From Myxococcales bacterium (GTDB lineage: Bacteria > Myxococcota > Myxococcia > Myxococcales > Myxococcaceae), in NCBI GenBank assembly GCA_020846875.1, contig JADLDB010000169.1, positions 87,292 through 151,291 of the forward strand: a stretch of 64,000 bases of DNA, given 5' to 3'. The notes under the pieces were generated by a model. The model did not search any database and was not told where the DNA came from. It worked only from the letters and a program-made list of their open reading frames with translations. Below are positions 52,893-63,854 of the stretch, piece after piece. A program made the translations under genes and the position numbers. Numbering within the stretch: the stretch's first letter is position 1; every line of letters begins with the position of its first letter.

Positions 52893-53615
52893 TCAGCGGC
52901 CGAAGAAGCTGGCGTCCAGCACCTGCACCAGCAGGTTGGCCGCCGCGTGAAAGAGCGCCGCGCCCACCACGCTGCCGCTCTTCTCCCTCATCCACCCGAA
53001 GATCAGCGCTGGAAAAAACACGCCCAGCCGCCACACCTGGAAGATCGCCAGGTGCCCCAGCGCGAAGAGGATCGCCGTCACCCAGAAGGCCCGGCCCACC
53101 CGCGCCCCGAAGAGGATCCGCCCCCCCGGCCAGGCGTCGCTCAGCCGCTGCTGGAGGAAGCCCCGGTAGAAGAACTCCTCGGGCAGGGCCACCACGAAGA
53201 GGTGATCGACCGCCAGCACCGCGAAGTCCGCGGGGAGCCGGAAGTGGAAGCGGGGCGCGCCCGTGTACGGCGTCAGCGCGCGCACCCATGGCGGCAGCGC
53301 CGGGTAGAGCCACGCGAAGGCCACGTAGCCGGCGATGAACAAGGGGAAGACGATCGCCGCCACGGCGAGGAACTGCTTCACGTCGCGGCCCAGTTGCCGG
53401 GAAGACAGGCCGTAGTCGGGGTAGTCCTCGCCGCGGCGATCCATGGACAGCAGCGGCAGGTAGAGGAAGCCGACGGTGGCGACCGCCTTGGCCACCGCGG
53501 GCGCGAGGACGAAGGAGATCGCCGTGGCCCCGAAGCAAACCGCCCACAGCGTGAGGGCCTCGGGCGCGGCCCGGCGCGGCAACCACGCCGGCTTCAGAGA
53601 GACAGCCGCCGCCAC
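52893..53615 (-). CDS. CPBP-family membrane protease
   Basis: 240 residues with about six to seven membrane segments. The CPBP motifs are visible: PEEFFYRGF (Glu-Glu and Arg), FALGHL (His), and HAAANLL (His-Asn). These Abi/CAAX-type enzymes cleave prenylated or other proteins within the membrane. The GTG start at 53615 has GGAGG upstream and overlaps the end of the FHA gene by 22 bases. It is the third gene of the kinase operon, so cleavage may be under signalling control; this is inference. Confidence 0.8.
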   Translation of the reverse strand: MAAAVSLKPAWLPRRAAPEALTLWAVCFGATAISFVLAPAVAKAVATVGFLYLPLLSMDRRGEDYPDYGLSSRQLGRDVKQFLAVAAIVFPLFIAGYVAFAWLYPALPPWVRALTPYTGAPRFHFRLPADFAVLAVDHLFVVALPEEFFYRGFLQQRLSDAWPGGRILFGARVGRAFWVTAILFALGHLAIFQVWRLGVFFPALIFGWMREKSGSVVGAALFHAAANLLVQVLDASFFGR

Positions 53616-54060
53616 AGCCCCTCCGGAGTCCAATAAGAGAGGATCACCTGCGCCGCCTCGATCCGCGCGCCCTCCAGCAGGGGCGTCGCCTCGTGCGGCT
53701 TGAGCGCCGCGCCGTGCAGCTTGGTGCCATTGGAGGAGCCGGCGTCCTCCACGGTCCAGCCCGTGGCCGCGCGCTTGAGGACCAGGTGCCGCGCGGACAG
53801 CGTGCCGTCGTTGATGATCAGCTCGCAGGCCGGGTCGCGGCCCAGCACCAGGGTGTCCTTTCCGTCCAGCGCCAGGGCCAGCGCCTCGGCGCCGTCGGCC
53901 TTCTTTGGATCGGTGATCGCCGCGAACTGCATGGTGCGCTTCTGGGGAGGCCTCCACGCGCCGGGCTCCCACAGCAGCCAGGCGTGCGGGTGCGCCGCCT
54001 TGAAAACGTCCAGCCCCTTCGACGCGAACTGCGCGCGCAGCGTCGAGAGGAGCAGGCTCT

Positions 54061-54064
<4 letters not shown>
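53594..54064 (-). CDS. FHA-domain protein
   Basis: 156 residues. The C-terminal FHA domain (about 65-140) shows LVLGRDP, the Ser-x-Arg-His strand (LSARHLVL) and the DAGSSNGT loop that binds phosphothreonine. The N-terminal 60 residues contain AHPHAWLLWEPG and are not a known domain. Its GTG start overlaps the stop of the upstream Ser/Thr kinase by four bases. The natural reading is that it binds targets phosphorylated by that kinase. Confidence 0.85.
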
Positions 54065-55863
<1,799 letters not shown>

Positions 55864-55924
55864 GAGAGGACTTCGAATCTACTTCGAGGCGCAGAATCCT
55901 TGCACGTTTCCAGCGTGGGTGTTT

Positions 55925-57718
55925 TCAGACCCGCTGTAATCGCTTGACGAAGTCACGGGCAGGCAGCGCGTTGAGGACGTCGGCCTTCGTGGCCCAGCCG
56001 CGGCGGGCGGCGGCGACGGCGAAGGGGAGGTGGGTGGCCAGCTCTCCCACCGAGTGCGCGTCGGTGCTGATCACCAGCTTGAGGCCGCGCTGCAACGCCT
56101 GGCGGACGTACTCGGGAGCGAGATCCATGCGCTCGGGACAGCCGTTGACCTCGATGGCGATCCCCTTCTTCGCGGCCTTGTCGAGGATCTCCTCCATGCG
56201 CAGCGGCGCCGGCTCGCGCTTGAGGAGCAGCCGACCGGTGGGGTGCCCCCAGATGTGCAGGTGTGGGTTGTCAAAGGCGTTGAGGACCCGGCGGGTCATC
56301 GCGTCTTCGTCCTGGCTGTAGCGCTGGTGGATGGAGCCGATCACCACGTCGAGCTGCGCCAGCACCGAGTCGGGGTAGTCGAGCGAGCCGTCCTCCAGCA
56401 GATCGCTCTCCACGCCCTTGAGCAGCGTGATGCCCTTCAGCGTCTCGTTGAGCCGGTCGATCTCTTCCCACTGGGCCTTCAAGCGCTCGACGGATAGCCC
56501 GCCGGCGTAGCCCGAGGTCTGCGAGTGCTCGGTGACGGTGAGGTACTCGAGGCCCAGGGCCTTCGCGGCGCGGGCCATGGCTTCCAGCGAGTCGCGGCCG
56601 TCGCTCCAGGTGGAGTGGGCGTGCACGTTGCCGGCGAGGTCCTCGGCGGTCACCAGGCGCCGGGGCAGTTGGTGCTTCTGCGCGGCTTCGATCTCACCCC
56701 AGTCCTCGCGGAGCTCGGGCGGGACGTACTCCATGTCCAGCAGCGCGTAGAGGTCCTTCTCCTCCTTGATGGGCAGCTTCTCCTCGGCGGCCTCGTGGCG
56801 GGCGGTGCCCTTCTCCTGCTTCGCGCCCGCGGCCGCGCCCAGGCGGTGTACGCCCCACTCGCTGATGGTGTAGCCCCGCTCCTGGGCGAGGGATCGAAGG
56901 TGAATGTGGTGGGCCTTCGAGCCGGTGAAGTGGTGCAGGGCGGAGGCGAAGTCCTCGTCGGGCAGCACGCGCAGGTCGACCTGCAGGTCGAGCTCGGTGA
57001 GGCGGATGGACGACTTCGACTCGCCGGAGGCGATCACCGCCGCCACCTTCGGGTGCCTCTCGAAGTGGGCGAACACCTTCGCGGCGTCGGGCGCGCTGGC
57101 GATGATGTCGGCGTCGGCGACGGTCTCCTTCATCCGGCGCACCGAGCCGCCCAGGCTGGCGCGCTTGACTCCCGGCGCGGCCTGCACCCACGCGAGCAGC
57201 TCGGTGGCGATCGGCAGCACGTCCCCCAGGCGCTTGCGGGAACCCGCGGACTGCTGCCGGCGGGCGAGCGCGATCCCCGCGAGCAGCTTCTCTTCCGTCT
57301 TGAGCCCGAAGCCCTTCAGCGCCCTCACCTGCTGCTTCTGGCAGGCCTTCTCCAGGTCGTCGAGGCTGCCCACGCCCAACTGCTCGAACAGCGCCTTCGC
57401 CTTCTTCGGCCCCAGGTCCTGCACCTCCAGCAGCTCGAGGATCCGCGGGGGGTACTCCTTCTTCAGGTCCTCCAGCGCGCTCAGGTGGCCGGTGGTGACG
57501 TACTCGGAGATCTTCTGCCCGATGCTCTCGCCGATGCCGGGCAGGCTGGTGAGCTTCCCCTCGGCGACGAGCTGGCCGAGATCGTCGGACAGGCCGGCGA
57601 TGCGATCGGCCGCCACGTCGTAGGCGCGCGTCTTGAACATGTTCTCGCCCCTGAGCTGCAGGTAGGAGCTCATCTCACGCAGCGCCTTCACCACGGCGGA
57701 CTTGTCCACGGGCGTCAT
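55925..57718 (-). CDS. polX: DNA polymerase/3'-5' exonuclease PolX
   Basis: 597 residues. N-terminal polymerase-beta-type domains contain helix-hairpin-helix motifs (SLPGIGESIG, VQDLGPKKAKAL). The nucleotidyl-transfer site is GGSVRRMKETVADADI with paired Asp residues, and a third Asp lies in DLQVDLRV. The C-terminal PHP domain holds HAHSTWSDGRDS, TVTEHS, GSIH and STDAHS metal ligands. This gene is a gap-filling repair polymerase with phosphoesterase activity. Start at 57718 is preferred over an upstream frame extension. Divergent from the Rieske gene, 58 bases apart. Confidence 0.95.
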   Translation of the reverse strand: MTPVDKSAVVKALREMSSYLQLRGENMFKTRAYDVAADRIAGLSDDLGQLVAEGKLTSLPGIGESIGQKISEYVTTGHLSALEDLKKEYPPRILELLEVQDLGPKKAKALFEQLGVGSLDDLEKACQKQQVRALKGFGLKTEEKLLAGIALARRQQSAGSRKRLGDVLPIATELLAWVQAAPGVKRASLGGSVRRMKETVADADIIASAPDAAKVFAHFERHPKVAAVIASGESKSSIRLTELDLQVDLRVLPDEDFASALHHFTGSKAHHIHLRSLAQERGYTISEWGVHRLGAAAGAKQEKGTARHEAAEEKLPIKEEKDLYALLDMEYVPPELREDWGEIEAAQKHQLPRRLVTAEDLAGNVHAHSTWSDGRDSLEAMARAAKALGLEYLTVTEHSQTSGYAGGLSVERLKAQWEEIDRLNETLKGITLLKGVESDLLEDGSLDYPDSVLAQLDVVIGSIHQRYSQDEDAMTRRVLNAFDNPHLHIWGHPTGRLLLKREPAPLRMEEILDKAAKKGIAIEVNGCPERMDLAPEYVRQALQRGLKLVISTDAHSVGELATHLPFAVAAARRGWATKADVLNALPARDFVKRLQRV

Positions 57719-57776
57719 GATGGGCGTAGATAACGACAGCGCGGCCCGTTGTGGAGTAGGCCTTCGCCCAGGACGC

Positions 57777-58112
57777 ATGAGTGACCAAGCGCGAGTGACG
57801 CTGGGCCCGGTGAACCTGTCCGAGGGGGAGATGAAGGGCTACGCGGTGGGCAAGCGGAACCTGCTCATCGCGAGGCACGGCGGAAAGGTGCGCGCGCTGG
57901 ACGACTGGTGCAACCACGCGGGGTGCCTGCTGTCGGGTGGGCGGGTGGAAGGCTCGATGGTGGTGTGCTCCTGCCACGAGGTGGGCTTCGATCTCGCGAC
58001 GGGCAAGAACGTCACGTCCCCGGGCGTGTGCGATGATCAGCGCACCTTCCGCGTCGAGGAGGAGGACGGCGAGGTGGTGGTCTACGGCTTCCCCGACTCA
58101 CCCTTGCCATGA
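57777..58112 (+). CDS. Rieske [2Fe-2S] ferredoxin-like protein
   Basis: 111 residues, a free-standing Rieske domain. The cluster ligands are C-N-H-A-G-C (first Cys and His) and C-S-C-H (second Cys and His), about 18 residues apart. Such short proteins donate electrons to oxygenases or work in redox sensing. No oxygenase is next to it; the partner is unknown. The ATG at 57777 is close to the divergent polX start. The stop overlaps the next ATG by four bases. Confidence 0.85.
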   Translation: MSDQARVTLGPVNLSEGEMKGYAVGKRNLLIARHGGKVRALDDWCNHAGCLLSGGRVEGSMVVCSCHEVGFDLATGKNVTSPGVCDDQRTFRVEEEDGEVVVYGFPDSPLP

Positions 58113-59050
58113 GCGCCCTCTCCTCCGAAGGGGGAGAGGGGAGGAGCCGCCCAGCGCTGAGTCCGGCCCGGGCCGCCGCGCTCAAGCCGCTCCTCGATGC
58201 CTTCGTGGAGTCCCGCCCCTGGGCCGAGCGGGTGCGCGCGGATCCGGTGGAGTTCCCGCACCGCTACGACGATCCCCGGGACGTCGAGGTGGTGGCGCTC
58301 GTCTGTGCGTCGCTGGCCTACGGCCGGGCGGAGCTCTTCAAGCCGAAGCTGGCGTGGCTGTTCGACCGATTGGGCGCGCACCCGGCGAAGGCGGTGCAGG
58401 CGCTGGACGTGCGTGGCGCGAAGAAGCTGCTCGAGGGCTTCGTGTACCGCTTCAACCTGCCGGCGGATCTCGGCGTGCTGCTGATGGGCGTCGGGCGGAC
58501 GCTCGAGGCGCGCGGCTCGCTCGAGTCCCACTTCGTCGCCTCGCTCGCTACCGCCGGGACGTGGCAGGGCGCGCTGGCGGGCTTCGCGGGCGGCATTCGG
58601 GCGGCGGCGCCACAGCGGCAGCTCGTCCGGGCCCTGGGGCCGACCCGCGGGCTGGCTCACCTCCTGCCCTCGGCCGAGGCGGGGGCGGCGAAGCGGCTCA
58701 ACCTCTACCTGCGGTGGATGGTGCGCGGACCGGACGCGATCGACTTCGGGATCTGGAAGCGGATCGCTCCCTCCCAGTTGCTGATGCCGCTGGACACCCA
58801 CGTGATGCGGATCGGCCGGTGGCTGGGGCTGACGAGGCGCAGCACGATCTCGTGGCGGACGGCGGAGGAGCTCACCGCGTCGCTGCGGCTGCTCGATCCC
58901 CTCGATCCGGTCCGCTACGACTTCGCGATCTGCCACTACGGCATGTCGGGGGCCTGTCCGGCGCGGCCGGTGAAGCTCAACTGCCGGCGGTGCCCTTTGC
59001 GGGGCGCGTGCCAGATCGGCCGGCGGCTGCGGGATCCTTCCGGGGGTTGA
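58109..59050 (+). CDS. TIGR02757/DUF2400 family protein
   Basis: 313 residues. The family phrases KRLNLYLRWMVR, PSQLLMPLDTHVMRIG and DPVRYDFAIC are present. The fold resembles endonuclease III-type helix-hairpin-helix glycosylases. Near the C-terminus four Cys (CPARPVKLNCRRCPLRGAC) could hold an Fe-S cluster as in those enzymes. Function is not established for the family. ATG overlaps the Rieske stop. Its TGA abuts the TGA of the opposing gene at 59051 with no gap, giving TGATCA. Confidence 0.85.
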   Translation: MSALSSEGGEGRSRPALSPARAAALKPLLDAFVESRPWAERVRADPVEFPHRYDDPRDVEVVALVCASLAYGRAELFKPKLAWLFDRLGAHPAKAVQALDVRGAKKLLEGFVYRFNLPADLGVLLMGVGRTLEARGSLESHFVASLATAGTWQGALAGFAGGIRAAAPQRQLVRALGPTRGLAHLLPSAEAGAAKRLNLYLRWMVRGPDAIDFGIWKRIAPSQLLMPLDTHVMRIGRWLGLTRRSTISWRTAEELTASLRLLDPLDPVRYDFAICHYGMSGACPARPVKLNCRRCPLRGACQIGRRLRDPSGG

Positions 59051-59977
59051 TCACCAGGCCCAGGCGAGCGCGGCCCCGGCGGCGTCGCGCAGGTGCGCGG
59101 TGGCCTCCTGCAGGGCCGCGCGATCCACCTCGGGCCGCTGCGACTGTCGCCAGCGCGCAAGGAGGTCACGCGTGCCCGCGATGCGCTGGAAGAAGTGGAT
59201 CCGGGGCGGCGGAAGCAGGAGCGCCTGCAGCACCTCCACCAACGCCTCCCGGCGCTGGGGGTGGACCGCCTCGGGCGGGGCGACGAGGCGGTCCAGCTCG
59301 TCTGCGTAGAAGCGGAGCGGATCGCCGTGGGCGCTGGCCGGAAGGTGAGCGCGAAGCTCGTCGCGGAACCTGGCCAGCGCCTCCGTCAGGCCTCCTTCCA
59401 GGGAAGAGAGCGACGGCGGAGTCGCCGGCGGCGCCCGGCCCACCACCGTGTGCTTCGCGAGGTAGCGGCGGATCGACTTGAGCCACTCCACTGCGGCTCT
59501 GGCGCCGGGCTTGTCGAGGTAGGACTCGCGATCGTACCAGGCGATGAAGAGGTGGCCGAAGTTCTTCCGCTGCACCGGATCGTCGGTGAGGAAGCGGCGC
59601 TTCACCGTTGGCGCGTACGGCATGAAGTTCGAGTAGTCGACGTCGTAGACCTGCACCACCCGCCGATAGAACTCCTGGGGATCGAAGTCGAAGGCGTGGG
59701 CGGTGTCGGTGGTGATCGTCTCCACGTGCGGGCTCAGGCGCCCTTCCCAGCGGGGCAGGCCGCGCACGAAGTCGCGGAAGGAGCGGTCCTGAGCCGTCAC
59801 GTGGGTGAAGTTCCCCACCGGCTCGTCGACGGAGACGAAGACGTGCTTGAGCGCGCGCTCGACGGTGAGCCGGGCGCTGCGCGGCTGCAGCAGGTGGGCG
59901 AGCGCGCTCAGGACGAACGGCGCGTCCTGCGGGGAGTGGACCACCGCGTGAAAGGGCTGGTCGAAGTACCAGGACAT
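59051..59977 (-). CDS. Unknown protein of 308 residues
   Basis: No family was recognised. It is soluble, with no signal peptide. It has aromatic-rich segments (FDFDPQEFYRRVVQVYDVDYSNFMPYAP, shown in part) and several conserved-looking charged helices such as FARFRDELRAHLP-like runs in the second half. It starts four bases after the stop of the upstream MscS-type channel on the same strand, so the two are one operon. Codon usage matches the genome. Confidence 0.6.
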   Translation of the reverse strand: MSWYFDQPFHAVVHSPQDAPFVLSALAHLLQPRSARLTVERALKHVFVSVDEPVGNFTHVTAQDRSFRDFVRGLPRWEGRLSPHVETITTDTAHAFDFDPQEFYRRVVQVYDVDYSNFMPYAPTVKRRFLTDDPVQRKNFGHLFIAWYDRESYLDKPGARAAVEWLKSIRRYLAKHTVVGRAPPATPPSLSSLEGGLTEALARFRDELRAHLPASAHGDPLRFYADELDRLVAPPEAVHPQRREALVEVLQALLLPPPRIHFFQRIAGTRDLLARWRQSQRPEVDRAALQEATAHLRDAAGAALAWAW

Positions 59978-59981
59978 GGGG

Positions 59982-61448
59982 CTACCTGCGGAGCCTGAAG
60001 ATCGAGCTCAGCCGGCCGAAGACGCCGGCGGCGTCGCGGGTGGCGGCGTCGGCCTGCCCTTCGGTGTTGACCGCTTCGAGGGCGGCGCGACGCTTCGCCA
60101 GCACCTCGGCGAGCTCCTGCGCGCGTTCGGGGTGCTCGGCGAAGTGCCTGGCGAAGGCCTCGCGCCCCAGCTCCAGCACCACGCTGTCCTCGAGGGCCGT
60201 CACCGTCGCCGCGCGGGGCGCCCCGGTGAGCAGCGACATCTCGCCGAAGGCCTCGCCCGGCCCCAGGGTGGCCACCTGCTTGCCGTCGGTGCCCACCCGC
60301 ACCGAGAGCTGGCCCGAGACGATCACGTGGTAGGTCGAGCCCTCGCGGCCCTCGGTGACGATCTCCTCACCGGCACCGAAGCGACGCTCCTTCGCGGTGC
60401 GCCCCAGCGAGGTGAGCTCGGCCTTGGGGAAGGACCGGAAGAGTTCCAGTCTGGTGAGGAGGTCGCGCGCGAGCGTGGGCGACGATCCACCGGGCTGGTG
60501 GAGGTGGACGACGCGCTGAGGGAAGGGGATCTCGATGCCGTCGCGTCCGAAGCGGTACCAGACCTGGCTCAACACCTGGTCCCGCGCCCGGAGCGCCGCC
60601 GAGTAGTCCTTCACGTAGAAGCGGACCAGGTAGGTGACCGCGGAGTCGCCGAACGCCGACACCGCCACCGCGGGCGGAGGATCGTTCAAGACGAGCGGCG
60701 CTCCCCGGAGCGTCTCCAGTATCTCCGCCTTCACGAAGTTGGGGGCCGCCGCGTAGGAGGCGCCGATGGTCACCTCGATCGCCACCGGCTGGCCGCCGCT
60801 CGAGTAGTTGATCAGGTGCTCTTTGGCGATCACGTTGTTGGGCAGGCTGATCGCCTCGGCGCGGGAGGTCTCGATGCGGGTGGAGCGCCAGGACACCTGC
60901 GCCACGCGTCCTTCGTGCTCCCCCACGCGGATGTAGTCACCCACCTGGAAGGGCCGCTCGAGCTGCAAGGACAGGCCGGCGAAGAGGTTGCCCAGCGTGT
61001 CCTGGAGCGCGAGGCCGAGCACCAGCGAGAGGACCGCGGACGTGCCGATCAGCGTGGTGACGTCCAGCCTGAGCTCGGCTCGGAGGACGGGGATCATCGC
61101 CAGCACGTAGAGGAAGAAGTCGGCCACGTCGCGGTGGATCTTCTCGGTGGGCCGCGCGCGGAAGCGGCGCACCAGCGCCAGCCCGAAGGCCACCAGGAGC
61201 CTCACCATCCCGAAGGAGAAGGCCAGCATCCACAGGACGCGCAGCCAGATCTTCCACTCGTGCGACAGGTGATCTTGCAGCCAGAAGGCGTTGAGGCGCA
61301 GGAAGAGGAAGCCGGCCAGCCAGGGGGCTGCTCCGCCGATGTCGCTCTTGAGCTGCTCGCTCTTCGACGTGCGCCGGAGCAGCAGCGAGAGGACGAGCCC
61401 GACAGTCCCGATGACGAGCGCCAGGTTGCCCTGCAGGAAGGTCTTCAT
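59982..61448 (-). CDS. MscS-type mechanosensitive channel with cyclic-nucleotide-binding domain
   Basis: 488 residues. Four to five membrane helices come first. The pore helix and MscS beta domain follow (about 140-260; GLALQDTLGNLFAGLSLQLERPFQ in part, then VGDYIRVGEHEGRV). A C-terminal cNMP-binding domain (about 345-465) has the phosphate-binding-cassette style GPGEAFGEMSLLTGAPRAATVTA in part. The pairing resembles channels that are gated or tuned by cyclic nucleotides as well as tension. The ATG at 61448 is 95 bases from the divergent holB start. Confidence 0.9.
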   Translation of the reverse strand: MKTFLQGNLALVIGTVGLVLSLLLRRTSKSEQLKSDIGGAAPWLAGFLFLRLNAFWLQDHLSHEWKIWLRVLWMLAFSFGMVRLLVAFGLALVRRFRARPTEKIHRDVADFFLYVLAMIPVLRAELRLDVTTLIGTSAVLSLVLGLALQDTLGNLFAGLSLQLERPFQVGDYIRVGEHEGRVAQVSWRSTRIETSRAEAISLPNNVIAKEHLINYSSGGQPVAIEVTIGASYAAAPNFVKAEILETLRGAPLVLNDPPPAVAVSAFGDSAVTYLVRFYVKDYSAALRARDQVLSQVWYRFGRDGIEIPFPQRVVHLHQPGGSSPTLARDLLTRLELFRSFPKAELTSLGRTAKERRFGAGEEIVTEGREGSTYHVIVSGQLSVRVGTDGKQVATLGPGEAFGEMSLLTGAPRAATVTALEDSVVLELGREAFARHFAEHPERAQELAEVLAKRRAALEAVNTEGQADAATRDAAGVFGRLSSIFRLRR

Positions 61449-61543
61449 CGTCGCGCGTGCGCATCTACTCCGCAGACCGGGGGCAGTCGATCGCTTCGAT
61501 CGATGGCGTGGCGGCGCCGGATGACGGTACAAGCGCCCCACCC

Positions 61544-62566
61544 ATGTCGCTCCAGGACGTCCAGGGACAGGATCGCGCCGTCGCCGCCCTCACCCGCGCG
61601 CTCGCCTCGCGCAGCGTGCACCACGCCTGGCTCTTCCACGGACCGGAAGGCGTCGGAAAGGAGCTCGCGGCGGTCGGCCTGGCCCAGGCCCTCACCTGTC
61701 CCGAGAAGCCGTACGTCGGCTGCGGCACCTGCTCGAGCTGCACGCGCCTGGTGAAGCGCAACCACCCCGACGTCACCTGGGTGATGCCCGAAGACGAATT
61801 GGTCCGCCGGGGGCTCGCCGGCCGCAGCGACTTCTCGGCCACCCCGTCGCGCGACATCCGCATCGAGCAGGTCCGCAAGCTGCAAGATCGCCTCGCCTTC
61901 CGCGCGCTGGAGGCGAAGCACAAGGTGGCGCTGCTGATCACCGCCCACGCGATGAACCTCAACGCGCAGAACGCGCTGCTCAAGACGCTCGAGGAGCCCC
62001 CGCGCGACACGGTGCTGATCCTCGTCTCCTCCGCGCCCGACAAGCTGCTCCCCACGATCCGCAGCCGCTGTGCCAAGGCCCCCTTCGGTCCGCTTCCCGA
62101 GCCGCTCCTGTCGGCGAAGGTCAAGGCGGAACGGAAGTGCGACGACGCCACCGCGGCGATGATCGCGGCGATGTCCGGCGGGAGCCTGGCCCGCGCGCTG
62201 GAGCTCGATCCGGACACCCTCTCCGAGCGCAAGCAGCTCATCGAGAGGTTCGAGTCGCTCACGCCCTCCGACGCCCGCGGCTGGCTCGAGCTGGCCGAGG
62301 TCCTCGGTGAGGATCGGGTGAAGGCCGAGGCCGCGCTCGAGGTGCTCCAGGTGTGGCTGCGCGACGTGGCGGCGGCGCAGACGGGCGCGGGGGGCCTCAT
62401 CAACTCCGACGTGGCGCCCCTGGCGGCCGCGGCCGCGAAGAAGGTGTCCCCCGCCGGTGTGCAGCGGCGCGCGGTGCTGGTGGAAGAGGCGCGCAACGCG
62501 ATCAGCCAGCGCAACGGCGCGGTGCGGCTGCAGCTCGAGCGGATGTTCGTCGAGATGTTCGCCTGA
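61544..62566 (+). CDS. holB: DNA polymerase III subunit delta'
   Basis: 340 residues. A clamp-loader subunit: AAA+ region with FHGPEGVGKE (P-loop-like), a zinc module CGTCSSC, and the phrases NAQNALLKTLEEPP and SSAPDKLLPTIRSRC typical of delta'. It helps load the sliding clamp at replication forks. The ATG at 61544 gives the family N-terminus (QDVQGQDRAVAAL); a GTG at 61457 would add a doubtful leader. It precedes the MFS gene by 11 bases. Confidence 0.9.
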   Translation: MSLQDVQGQDRAVAALTRALASRSVHHAWLFHGPEGVGKELAAVGLAQALTCPEKPYVGCGTCSSCTRLVKRNHPDVTWVMPEDELVRRGLAGRSDFSATPSRDIRIEQVRKLQDRLAFRALEAKHKVALLITAHAMNLNAQNALLKTLEEPPRDTVLILVSSAPDKLLPTIRSRCAKAPFGPLPEPLLSAKVKAERKCDDATAAMIAAMSGGSLARALELDPDTLSERKQLIERFESLTPSDARGWLELAEVLGEDRVKAEAALEVLQVWLRDVAAAQTGAGGLINSDVAPLAAAAAKKVSPAGVQRRAVLVEEARNAISQRNGAVRLQLERMFVEMFA

Positions 62567-62577
62567 AGGATCCACGC

Positions 62578-63843
62578 GTGGAGCCCCGGCGCGCCCCGGC
62601 TCCCTGGAAGATCGCCTTCCTCGCCTCGCTCTACTTCGCGCAGGGCCTGCCCTTCGGTTTCCAGTCCAACGCGCTGCGGCTGTACCTCACCGATCTCGGC
62701 CTCACCATGACCCAGGTGGGCTTCGCCGGGCTGCTCGCCGCGCCGTGGGGCCTCAAGCTCTTCTGGGCGCCGCTGGTCGATCGCTTCGGCTCCGCGCGCT
62801 TCGGCCGCCGCAAGACGTGGATCGTCCCCGCCCAGGCGCTGCTGGCGCTCACCTGCGTAGCCGCCGCCTTCGTCCCGCCCCAGGAGCACCTCGCGCTCCT
62901 CCTCGGGCTGGTGCTGGCGATGAACTTCTTCGCCGCCACCCAGGACATCGCGGTGGACGGCCTGGCCGTCGATGTCCTCTCGCCGTCCGAGCTGGGCGCG
63001 GGCAACGCGGCGCAGGTGGTCGGCTACAAAGTGGGCATGCTCACCGGCGGAGGGCTGCTGGTGGCCGCGTCCGGCTACCTGGGCGGCTGGCGTGCGCTGT
63101 TCCTCTCCATGGCCGCGCTGTGCGTCGCGGTGATGACGGTGGTGCTCCTCTTCCGCGAGTCGGCGGGGCAGGGCGACGGCGTGGCGCCTCCCTCCTGGCG
63201 CGAGTTCCTCACCCGCGCGCGCGAGGTCTTCCGCACGCCGGGCCTCGGCTGGCTGCTGGTGGCGGTCGGCACCTACAAGCTGGGCGAGTCGATGGCCGAC
63301 GCGATGTTCGGCCCCTTCCTGGTGCGGACGCACGGCATCGAGAAGGAGACGGTGGCCCTCTGGCTGGGGAGCTGGGGCACCATCGCCTCGCTCGCGGGGA
63401 GCGCCCTGGGAGGGCTGCTGGCCTCGAGGGTCCGCCTCACGCGCGCGGTGCAGGTCGCGGCGGTGATGCGGGTGGGGCCGCTGCTGGCCCAGTGGATGCT
63501 GATCGCCGGGCTGATCGCGCCCACGAAGGCGTCGATCATCGCCGTCACCTGCGCAGAGCACTTCTTCGGCGGCATTCTCACCACCACCATGTTCACGCTG
63601 ATGATGTCCCAGGTGAATCGGCGCATCGGAGCGACGCACTTCACGGTGCTGGCGGCCGTCGAAGCCTGGGGCAAGGCACCCGCCGGCGCGGTGAGCGGCG
63701 TCTTCGTCGACGCCTTCGGCTTTCCGCCCGTGTTTCTCGGCGCGGTGGTGCTGTCGGGGCTGTACGTCCTGGTGCTGGTGCCGCTCGAGCGCGCCATGCA
63801 CGCGCCGCCTCCGGTTGCGCCCGGCGTGGCACCTGTGCCTTAA
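62578..63843 (+). CDS. MFS transporter, AmpG-like
   Basis: 421 residues with about 12 membrane helices. The N-terminus FLASLYFAQGLPFGFQSNALR in part, and the loop WAPLVDRFG...GRRKTW, are AmpG/muropeptide-permease features; QDIAVDGLAVD is a further family mark. Probably imports muropeptides or a similar compound across the inner membrane; substrate not certain. GTG start with GAAGGA upstream, 11 bases after holB. Confidence 0.85.
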   Translation: MEPRRAPAPWKIAFLASLYFAQGLPFGFQSNALRLYLTDLGLTMTQVGFAGLLAAPWGLKLFWAPLVDRFGSARFGRRKTWIVPAQALLALTCVAAAFVPPQEHLALLLGLVLAMNFFAATQDIAVDGLAVDVLSPSELGAGNAAQVVGYKVGMLTGGGLLVAASGYLGGWRALFLSMAALCVAVMTVVLLFRESAGQGDGVAPPSWREFLTRAREVFRTPGLGWLLVAVGTYKLGESMADAMFGPFLVRTHGIEKETVALWLGSWGTIASLAGSALGGLLASRVRLTRAVQVAAVMRVGPLLAQWMLIAGLIAPTKASIIAVTCAEHFFGGILTTTMFTLMMSQVNRRIGATHFTVLAAVEAWGKAPAGAVSGVFVDAFGFPPVFLGAVVLSGLYVLVLVPLERAMHAPPPVAPGVAPVP

Positions 63844-63854
63844 GCGCGCCCCCT

